Assembly (NCBI GenBank): GCA_017424205.1
Contig: JAFPAS010000109.1
Location: 1-5,061 of the forward strand
Length of the DNA stretch: 5,061 bases
Direction of reading: 5' to 3'
DNA from: Prevotella sp.
GTDB taxonomy: Bacteria; Bacteroidota; Bacteroidia; Bacteroidales; Bacteroidaceae
In this document: one piece after another, positions 1-5,061 of the stretch
Numbering within the stretch: position 1 is the stretch's first letter
How the letters are laid out: each line of letters opens with the position of its first letter
Made by a program: the position numbers and the translations under genes
The notes under the pieces: generated by a model
The model's database searches: none
The model's input: the letters and a program-made list of their open reading frames with translations, nothing else
Told to the model about the DNA's origin: nothing

Positions 1-2
1 GG

Positions 3-93
3 TTCTTAGCTCTTAGCTCTTAGTTCTTAGCTCTTAGCTCTTAGCTCTTAGCTCTTAGTTCTTAGTTCTTAGCTCTTAGTTCTTAGCTCTTAG
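3..93. repeat. Tandem heptamer array, 13 copies of YTCTTAG (CTAAGAR on the minus strand)
   Basis: Thirteen uninterrupted 7-base units run head to tail. Six positions (TCTTAG) are identical in every copy, and only the first base changes. Reading plus-strand units from 3 upward it is T C C T C C C C T T C T C, giving eight CTCTTAG and five TTCTTAG. The array decays into TTCCCAC at 94-100, directly beside the permease stop codon (complement of 100-102). The other end stops two bases from the window edge and may continue beyond it with a mismatch. Because 7 is not a multiple of 3, TAG on the plus strand and TAA on the minus strand fall in all three frames, so the array cannot be coding. It has no dyad and no T-run typical of an intrinsic terminator. 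Its function is unknown to me; slippage-prone intergenic satellite DNA is the simplest reading. Confidence 0.97.
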
Positions 94-99
94 TTCCCA

Positions 100-1254
100 C
101 TACTTCGGTGCTTTCACGAAGAAATAAATTCCTATTATTGAGAATATTATATTCGGGAGCCATGCTGCGATGAATGGAGAGAACACGCCCGACATCGCAA
201 ATACTCGCGAGAATTCCATGAACAGAATGTAGGCAAACGTTATCACGATTCCTATTCCGAGGTGCAAGCCCATTCCGCCGCGCACTTTCCTGCTCGACAG
301 CGCCGCTCCTATTACAGTAAGAATGATTATCGCGGCTGGCGACGCGATTCGTCTGTGCATTTCTATTTTATAAGGCAAAGTATTATCTGCGCCTTTAAGT
401 TCCAGATTCTGAATATGATTGCGTATTTCAAAGAGATTCATCTCTTCAAATTCCTCCTTGATATTATACAAATCGCGAGGCTTCAGAAGCAAAGTCGTAT
501 CTTTCGTCTTAGCTCTCGTAAGAATCTCATTTTTCTCCAGACGACGTTCGACATAGTTATCCAACTTCCATTTTCCGGTAATTGTATCATACGAAGCCTT
601 ATCTGCTATTATCTTGTAAGTCATTTTATTACCTTCAAATTTTTCCAAAGCAAACTTATAAGCCACCTTTCTTTTTATGTCAAAATTTCCGACATAGACG
701 TAGACGCCTCTTTCTATTTGCACATGAATATTGGAGCCAGAACTTTTCGTAAGGCGTTCGATATATTTATCCTTAAACTCGCGTCTTACGGTATCAGTCT
801 TAGGAATCAAGAAGTTACCGAGATAGAAAGAACCTATTGACAATAAAACTGCGGCCATGACATAAGGAAGAAGAAATCTTTTAAAGCTTATGCCGCTACT
901 CAGAATCGCGATAATTTCAGTATGACCCGCCATTTTCGACGTGAAGAAAATAACGGAAATAAAGACAAATAATTGGCTGAAAAGGTTAGAGTAGTACGGG
1001 ATGAAATTCAGATAATAGTCAAATAATATGGCACTTATGGGAGCGTTTCTTGACAAGAACTTGTCAATGTTTTCATTAAAGTCAAAAACCACCGCAATTG
1101 AAATTATCAGTGCGATGGAGAAGAAATATGTCCCAAGAAATTTGCCAATGATATATCTGTCAAGACGTGATATGGGATTGTGTGCGGCAAGCCATTCAAG
1201 CACCTTGTTTGGAGCTTGTCTGTTGTCCTTTGTTGTCCTTAGTCTTGTCTTCAT
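100..1254 (-). CDS. LptF/LptG-family (YjgP/YjgQ) lipopolysaccharide export permease
   Basis: This is an inner-membrane subunit of the LptB2FG-type ABC exporter, which extracts lipopolysaccharide from the inner membrane and passes it to the periplasmic Lpt bridge. The 384-residue product shows the family layout: membrane segments near residues 39-58, 82-107 and 125-150, a hydrophilic periplasmic beta-rich domain at about 152-300, then segments near 305-321, 328-350 and 357-380. Family signatures include LDRYIIGKFLGTYF (31-44), LLLKPRDL (255-262), the HRRIASP stretch (300-306) and RGGMGLHLGIG (325-335). It could be either LptF or LptG; these are hard to separate by eye and the ATPase LptB is not in the window. 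The start is the only in-frame ATG before the first membrane segment. It leaves about 30 residues ahead of LDRYII, longer than I expect for the family. A GTG at 1203-1201 (V18) is an alternative. No Shine-Dalgarno site is visible. It lies 51 bases after tgt and probably shares its transcript. Family assignment is certain; the start is less so. Confidence 0.95.
   Translation of the reverse strand: MKTRLRTTKDNRQAPNKVLEWLAAHNPISRLDRYIIGKFLGTYFFSIALIISIAVVFDFNENIDKFLSRNAPISAILFDYYLNFIPYYSNLFSQLFVFISVIFFTSKMAGHTEIIAILSSGISFKRFLLPYVMAAVLLSIGSFYLGNFLIPKTDTVRREFKDKYIERLTKSSGSNIHVQIERGVYVYVGNFDIKRKVAYKFALEKFEGNKMTYKIIADKASYDTITGKWKLDNYVERRLEKNEILTRAKTKDTTLLLKPRDLYNIKEEFEEMNLFEIRNHIQNLELKGADNTLPYKIEMHRRIASPAAIIILTVIGAALSSRKVRGGMGLHLGIGIVITFAYILFMEFSRVFAMSGVFSPFIAAWLPNIIFSIIGIYFFVKAPK
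1221..1240. repeat. Perfect 10-bp tandem duplication inside the 5' end of the permease gene
   Basis: TGTTGTCCTT occurs twice back to back on the plus strand (1221-1230 and 1231-1240), or AAGGACAACA twice in the gene's sense. It covers codons 5-12 of the permease as annotated. Since the unit is 10 bases, the two copies are read in different frames (R-T-T, then K-D-N). Gain or loss of one copy would shift the frame right after the ATG, while a start at the GTG of 1203-1201 would be unaffected. It may be chance low-complexity sequence in a poorly constrained N-terminus. Confidence 0.9.
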
Positions 1255-1305
1255 GTCTTAGGGTGTTTGTCGGATGTTTAGAGTTTGTTCGGATACGATG
1301 TTTAT

Positions 1306-2436
1306 TTACAATCTTTGTCCAAGCTTTTCAATCATTTTGCTCTTCCATATAGAAAAGTCTCCGCCAATGATGTGTTTTCTTGCTTCCCCAACAAGGTAGA
1401 GATAGAATGCAAGGTTGTGTATTGACGCTATTTGCATAGCCAATAATTCTTTTGCTTTAAACAAATGATGCAAATATGCTTTTGAATATGCGGTGTCTAC
1501 GTATGAGTCGCCTTCAATGTCAATAGGTGAAAAGTCCATTTCCCATTTCTTGTTGCGCATGTTCATTACGCCATTTTTTGTGAATAGCATGGCGTTGCGT
1601 CCGTTTCTTGTAGGCATCACGCAGTCAAACATGTCGACACCTCTTTCTATCGCTTCAAGAAGGTTCTGAGGCGTACCTACGCCCATAAGATAACGAGGTT
1701 TGTCTTTAGGCAAGATTGCATTTACTACTTCTATCATCTCATACATGACATCTGTCGGTTCTCCTACGGCTAAACCGCCTATGGCATTTCCGTCAGCATT
1801 TTTGCTTGCTACATTTTCTGCTGCTCGTTTTCTGAGTTCAGGGAATGTGCATCCTTGTACGATAGGGAACAATGATTGGTTGTAACCGTATTTTGGTTCA
1901 GTCTCATTGAATCTTTTGATGCATCTGTCAAGCCATCGCTCTGTCAGTCCTAATGATTTTTTAGCATATTCATAGTCGGAGTCGCCAGGAGGACATTCGT
2001 CGAACGCCATCATGATGTCAGCTCCGATTGTGCGCTCAATGTCCATGACCTTTTCGGGTGTGAACATGTGCTTTGAACCATCAATGTGTGATTGGAATTT
2101 TGCACCTTCTTCAGTCAGCTTTCTGATGCCTGACAATGAAAACACCTGAAAGCCTCCGCTATCCGTCAACATTGGTCTGTCAAAACCGTTGAACTTATGC
2201 AATCCGCCTGCTTTCTCGATAACCTCTAACCCAGGACGGAGATAAAGATGATATGTGTTGCCCAATATTATTTGTGCCTTGATGTCATCTTTTAGCTCGT
2301 GCTGGTGTACGCCTTTGACACTGCCAAGTGTACCTACAGGCATGAATATTGGAGTAGTGATTTGTCCATGATCGGTGGTGATTACTCCAGCTCTTGCTTC
2401 CGTTTTGGAATCGGTATATTGTAATTCAAATGTCAT
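1306..2436 (-). CDS. tgt: Queuine/preQ1 tRNA-ribosyltransferase (tRNA-guanine transglycosylase), lacking zinc-site cysteines
   Basis: This cytoplasmic enzyme exchanges guanine 34 in the anticodon of GUN tRNAs (Asp, Asn, His, Tyr), usually for preQ1 in bacteria, as a step of queuosine synthesis. The 376 residues are full length for the family and form one TIM-barrel domain. Visible signatures are MPVGTLGSVKG (32-42), GNTYHLYLRPG (59-69), DSGGFQVFS with active-site D92, FDECPP with D146 and C148, IVQG with Q194, GGLAVGE (220-226) and FDCVMPTRNGR with the nucleophile D271. The zinc site is degenerate: where the family has C-x-C-x2-C, this protein has G309, S311 and D314, while the histidine H340 (SIHN) remains at the expected 26-residue spacing. 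The frame is intact and the flanks are well conserved, so this is substitution, not damage. The ATG lies 2 bases after the lon stop; the polypurine end of lon (2440-2460) precedes it without a well-placed Shine-Dalgarno site, so translational coupling is likely. Confidence 0.98.
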   Translation of the reverse strand: MTFELQYTDSKTEARAGVITTDHGQITTPIFMPVGTLGSVKGVHQHELKDDIKAQIILGNTYHLYLRPGLEVIEKAGGLHKFNGFDRPMLTDSGGFQVFSLSGIRKLTEEGAKFQSHIDGSKHMFTPEKVMDIERTIGADIMMAFDECPPGDSDYEYAKKSLGLTERWLDRCIKRFNETEPKYGYNQSLFPIVQGCTFPELRKRAAENVASKNADGNAIGGLAVGEPTDVMYEMIEVVNAILPKDKPRYLMGVGTPQNLLEAIERGVDMFDCVMPTRNGRNAMLFTKNGVMNMRNKKWEMDFSPIDIEGDSYVDTAYSKAYLHHLFKAKELLAMQIASIHNLAFYLYLVGEARKHIIGGDFSIWKSKMIEKLGQRL

Positions 2437-2438
2437 GT

Positions 2439-4913
2439 TTATTTTTCTTCTTTTTCCTTGATGGTGAAGTCAATAGGGTTCGCTACCTTTTCTTTCGTAA
2501 GTGCAATTGAAAGCACATCTATGACATTGTCCACATAGTGGAAGTTAACTCCGTTGACGTATTTTTCGCTTATTTCGCGGATGTCTTTTTCGTTATCCTT
2601 GCAAAGGATTATGTCTTTGATTCCAGCACGTTTTGCAGCAAGTATTTTTTCTTTTATGCCACCCACAGGCAACACCTTTCCTCTGAGCGTGATTTCGCCT
2701 GTCATGGCAATGTTTGCTCTAACTTTCTTCTGGGTCAAGGCAGATGCAATAGATGTGGCAATGGTTATGCCTGCTGACGGTCCGTCTTTAGGCACGGCGC
2801 CTTCTGGCACATGGATATGTATGTTCCAGTTGTCGAATATCTTATTGTCAATGTCAAGTTCGTCAGCGTGCGCCTTTATGTATTCAAGCGCAAGCACTGC
2901 CGATTCTTTCATGACATCACCAAGGTTGCCGGTAAGCGTTAGCTTGCCTGCCTTGCCTTTGCTGAGACTTGTTTCAACAAAAAGTATTTCGCCTCCTACG
3001 GCAGTCCATGCAAGTCCTGTTACCACGCCAGCGTATTCGTTGCCCTGATATTTGTCGCGCGAATATTCTTTTACGCCGAGGTATTGCTCGATATCATCCG
3101 GTTTTACCTCGTTGGTCGGCATATATGAGTTCTTGACGTAGAAAAGGGCAATCTTTCGCAGGAGTTTGGTGACCTTCTTGTCCAGTTCTCTCACTCCAGA
3201 TTCTCTCGTGTAGTTTTCAATTATATGCTCAATTGCGTTCTTCGAGATTTTGAGAGATTTTTTATCTAAGCCGATGTTTTCCAATGCCTTTGGTATGAGG
3301 TGCTTGCGGGCTATCTCGATTTTCTCTTCTGTGAGGTATCCGCTCACTTCGATGAGTTCCATGCGGTCGAGTAGGGGCGCAGGTATGTTCGAGATGTTAT
3401 TGGCAGTGGCAATGAACATCACCTTTGACAAGTCATAGTCAATGTCTAAGTAGTTATCGTGGAAAGCATTGTTCTGCTCAGGGTCGAGCACCTCCAGCAA
3501 TGCCGACGATGGGTCTCCGTGTGCCGTCATCTGCGCCACCTTGTCTATCTCGTCAAGAATGAATACGGGATTTGAACTTTTAGCCTTCAATATGCTTTTG
3601 ATGATACGTCCAGGCATCGCTCCTATGTATGTCTTTCTGTGGCCTCTGATTTCAGACTCGTCGTGCACACCTCCTAATGACATTCTGACATATTTGCGCT
3701 TCATCGCCTTTGCAATGCTTTTGCCGAGCGATGTCTTGCCCACTCCTGGAGGGCCGTACAGGCATAATATCGGTGTCTTGAAGTCGCCTCTCATTTTGAG
3801 AACTGCCAAGTGCTCCAATATGCGCTCCTTCACCTTTTCCATGCCGTAGTGGTCTTTGTTGAGAACCTTTTCGGCATTCGTAAGGTTGAGGTTGTCGGTT
3901 GTGTATTCTCCCCACGGAAGGCTGAGCAATGTGTCAAGATAGTTGTACTGTACCTGGTAGTCTGGGCTCTGTGGAGCCATGTGCTTCAGCTTGTCAATTT
4001 CCTTCTTGAATGCCATTCCGACTTCCGGGCTCCAGTCTTTCTCCAGGCTTCTGCTATAGAAGTTCTCTATGTCGTTGTTGCCTGCTTCGCCCAATTCCTC
4101 TTGAATGTTTCGCATTTCCTGCTGGAGGAAATATTCTCTTTGCTGCCTGTCCAGCTCCTCGCGAGTTTTCATTTGGATGTTTGCTTTTAATGTCGCAAAC
4201 TGAAACTCTCTGTTCAGGATAGATAAGAGTTTGTACGCTCTGTCCTTGAGGTTGTTAAGCTCGAGCAGCATGGCGCGTTCCTTATTGTTTATGGCAATAT
4301 TTGCGCAAAGATAATTGATGAGGAACGTCTTGTTTGTTATGTTCTTAATAGCAAAGGCTGACTCAACATTAGGGAGGTCGCTTGAGCGCATGAATTTGTC
4401 GGCAACGTCTTTGCATGCTTCTACAAGCGCGGTGAATTCGCGATCATTCTTGTTCGGAACGACTTCCTCTGCTTTAACTACATGTCCCATGAGATATGCT
4501 CCGCTATCGTCAACGTCGCACAGCTCGACTCTTGAATATCCCTGAAGCAGGGCTGTTTTAGTGCCATCGGGCAATACCAAGATGCGCATTACCTTAGCAA
4601 GTACGCCTATGGTGTAAAGGTGACTCATGCCTGGTTCCTCCACCTTGTCGTCTTTCTGGCAGAAAACGCCTATGAATTTCTTCTTTTTGTTAGCTTCGTT
4701 CAGAAGTTTGAGCGATGAAGCCCTGCCGATATTTACTGGGAGCATGGTTCCTGGAAAGAGCATCATGTTTCTCAATGGGAGTATCGGAACCTTTTCATCC
4801 TCAATTTCTGCGTCAAAATATTTTTCATCAAGTCCGTCAAAATCAGCTATTAGAGATATGCTGCCTTCTCTTGGGCTTTCTTCTACTAAATCATCAAACT
4901 TAAAGCCTTTCAT
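2439..4913 (-). CDS. lon: ATP-dependent protease La (Lon)
   Basis: Lon is a cytoplasmic homohexameric AAA+ serine protease that unfolds and degrades misfolded and selected regulatory proteins. The 824 residues hold every expected part. An acidic extension (about 1-40) leads into the N-terminal substrate-binding domain starting at VPILPLRNMMLFPG (42-55) and running to about 240. A charged, probably coiled-coil region follows (about 241-320, with REYFLQQEMRNIQEELGE-type sequence). The AAA+ module (about 345-600) has Walker A GPPGVGKT (387-394), Walker B FILDEID (451-457), sensor-1 TANN (503-506), a candidate arginine finger R517 (LLDRME) and sensor-2 R575 (GVREL). The protease domain (about 618-805) has the Ser-Lys dyad S713 (KDGPSAG) and K756 (GGIKEK), 43 residues apart as in E. 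coli Lon. It is about 40 residues longer than the E. coli enzyme, mostly at the N-terminus. The ATG at 4913 fits the conserved MKGFKFDD-type start, but no Shine-Dalgarno site precedes it. It appears to be the first gene of the unit. Confidence 0.99.
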   Translation of the reverse strand: MKGFKFDDLVEESPREGSISLIADFDGLDEKYFDAEIEDEKVPILPLRNMMLFPGTMLPVNIGRASSLKLLNEANKKKKFIGVFCQKDDKVEEPGMSHLYTIGVLAKVMRILVLPDGTKTALLQGYSRVELCDVDDSGAYLMGHVVKAEEVVPNKNDREFTALVEACKDVADKFMRSSDLPNVESAFAIKNITNKTFLINYLCANIAINNKERAMLLELNNLKDRAYKLLSILNREFQFATLKANIQMKTREELDRQQREYFLQQEMRNIQEELGEAGNNDIENFYSRSLEKDWSPEVGMAFKKEIDKLKHMAPQSPDYQVQYNYLDTLLSLPWGEYTTDNLNLTNAEKVLNKDHYGMEKVKERILEHLAVLKMRGDFKTPILCLYGPPGVGKTSLGKSIAKAMKRKYVRMSLGGVHDESEIRGHRKTYIGAMPGRIIKSILKAKSSNPVFILDEIDKVAQMTAHGDPSSALLEVLDPEQNNAFHDNYLDIDYDLSKVMFIATANNISNIPAPLLDRMELIEVSGYLTEEKIEIARKHLIPKALENIGLDKKSLKISKNAIEHIIENYTRESGVRELDKKVTKLLRKIALFYVKNSYMPTNEVKPDDIEQYLGVKEYSRDKYQGNEYAGVVTGLAWTAVGGEILFVETSLSKGKAGKLTLTGNLGDVMKESAVLALEYIKAHADELDIDNKIFDNWNIHIHVPEGAVPKDGPSAGITIATSIASALTQKKVRANIAMTGEITLRGKVLPVGGIKEKILAAKRAGIKDIILCKDNEKDIREISEKYVNGVNFHYVDNVIDVLSIALTKEKVANPIDFTIKEKEEK

Positions 4914-5003
4914 AATCTGTATGTTAAATTGCTTGTGGCGTTGTATTTTATGTTGTACGATTCTGCTTTGCCTTTAGCTGAGTGCATTATTCATGCATAT
5001 AAA
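4914..5003 (-). other. Probable untranslated leader of lon
   Basis: These roughly 90 bases lie between the expected transcription start (a few bases past the -7 element) and the lon ATG. They are AT-rich, contain no in-frame upstream ATG and no Shine-Dalgarno site, and end in an A/T-rich stretch (AATTTAACATACAGATT) before the start codon, as is common in Bacteroidota. I see no recognisable riboswitch. The extent depends on the promoter call being right. Confidence 0.4.
4983..4997. repeat. Small inverted repeat near the predicted lon transcription start
   Basis: TGCAT and ATGCA flank a 5-base centre, giving a perfect 5-bp dyad. It lies about 12-27 bases downstream of the -7 element, where it could be a short leader hairpin or an operator half-site pair. 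A dyad this short can easily occur by chance. Confidence 0.3.
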
Positions 5004-5009
5004 GCCTTG

Positions 5010-5017
5010 CAAAGTTA
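5010..5017 (-). promoter_or_regulatory. Candidate Bacteroidota-type -7 promoter element for the lon-tgt-permease unit
   Basis: The minus strand reads TAACTTTG here, a full match to the TAnnTTTG -7 consensus used by the primary sigma factor of Bacteroides and relatives, and it continues as TTTGCA, as such promoters often do. The -33 TTTG element is not evident: the bases about 19 upstream read TTATGA. The lon ATG lies about 96 bases downstream. The single strong half, the right orientation and the intergenic place support it; the weak -33 box limits confidence. Confidence 0.6.
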
Positions 5018-5034
5018 CGAAAAATAATGTATTT

Positions 5035-5057
5035 GCTCATAATTTCTTTTTATGAGC
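5035..5057. repeat. 8-bp inverted repeat at the -33 region of the lon promoter
   Basis: GCTCATAA and TTATGAGC form a perfect 8-bp dyad around a 7-base centre. On the minus strand it lies upstream of the -7 element and overlaps the expected -33 position, so a protein bound there could affect lon transcription. As RNA it would form a hairpin, but no T-run follows directly on either strand, so it is a poor intrinsic terminator for an upstream gene. It does not match the CIRCE heat-shock operator. The dyad is seen directly; its role is inferred. Confidence 0.45.
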
Positions 5058-5061
5058 GACA

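Noticed and set aside
3..93. CRISPR array or telomere-like repeat as an explanation of the heptamers
   Set aside because: Units are 7 bases with no spacers, so it is not a CRISPR array. It sits directly next to a housekeeping gene with no sign of a replicon end, so a telomeric role is unsupported.
103..121. Hairpin CTTCG(G)TG-CTTT-CACGAAG as a terminator for the permease
   Set aside because: The 7-bp stem with one bulge lies within the last codons of the gene, and the minus strand continues with TAGTGGGAAC, not a T-run. It is not a convincing intrinsic terminator.
262..840. 192-codon open frame on the plus strand, antisense to the permease gene
   Set aside because: It lies fully inside a well-supported family gene on the other strand, its product is low-complexity F/I/S-rich sequence without recognisable motifs, and no start signal stands out.
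1495..1512. Sequencing error or frameshift as the cause of the missing Tgt zinc cysteines
   Set aside because: The frame is continuous with conserved sequence on both sides at exact family spacing, and the three replaced codons (GGC, TCA, GAC) are not produced by one indel.
2554..3048. 164-codon open frame on the plus strand, antisense to the lon protease domain
   Set aside because: It mirrors the strongly conserved protease-domain coding sequence and has a Ser/Pro/Ala-rich product with no family features. Codon bias of lon explains the lack of stops.
3652..3915. 87-codon minus-strand frame overlapping lon out of frame
   Set aside because: It spans the Walker A region of lon in another frame; the lon frame is continuous, so this is neither a frameshift product nor a separate gene.
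4895..4902. TAAGTTTG on the minus strand, matching the -7 consensus TAnnTTTG
   Set aside because: It falls inside codons 4-7 of lon, has no purpose there unless lon starts later, and an 8-base pattern with two free positions is expected by chance.
5035..5057. CIRCE heat-shock operator upstream of lon
   Set aside because: CIRCE is TTAGCACTC-N9-GAGTGCTAA; this dyad has different half-sites and a 7-base centre.

Overview
This window looks like ordinary chromosomal housekeeping DNA from a member of the Bacteroidota, most likely the Bacteroidales (Bacteroides/Prevotella-like). Four things point there: protein sequence character; absence of clear Shine-Dalgarno sites, with A-rich stretches before the starts instead; a TAnnTTTG-type -7 promoter element (TAACTTTG) ahead of the first gene; and the gene order lon - tgt - lptF/G-type permease, which I associate with this group. 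Genus cannot be decided from the sequence alone.

Layout. All genes are on the minus strand, so transcription runs from high to low coordinates. At 4914-5061 lies the upstream region of lon, with a candidate promoter, an 8-bp dyad just upstream of it and a small dyad near the expected transcription start. lon (4913-2439) encodes a complete ATP-dependent protease. tgt (2436-1306) follows after only 2 bases and encodes tRNA-guanine transglycosylase. After a 51-base gap comes an LptF/LptG-family membrane permease (1254-100). Six bases after its stop codon begins a tandem array of 13 heptamers (3-93, YTCTTAG on the plus strand, CTAAGAR on the minus strand) that reaches almost to the window edge. 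There is no gene-free stretch over 300 bases.

How the genes fit together. The spacing suggests one lon-tgt-permease transcript. Functionally the three are unrelated: cytoplasmic protein quality control, queuosine modification of tRNA, and lipopolysaccharide export. The linkage is therefore probably one of shared transcription, not a pathway.

Points worth a second look. Tgt lacks all three cysteines of the family's zinc site while keeping the histidine and the catalytic aspartates. The heptamer array varies at only one of its seven positions. The permease has an extended N-terminus carrying a perfect, frame-breaking 10-bp tandem duplication. A dyad sits at the lon promoter. I found no evidence of a novel multi-gene system, mobile element, RNA gene or CRISPR array.
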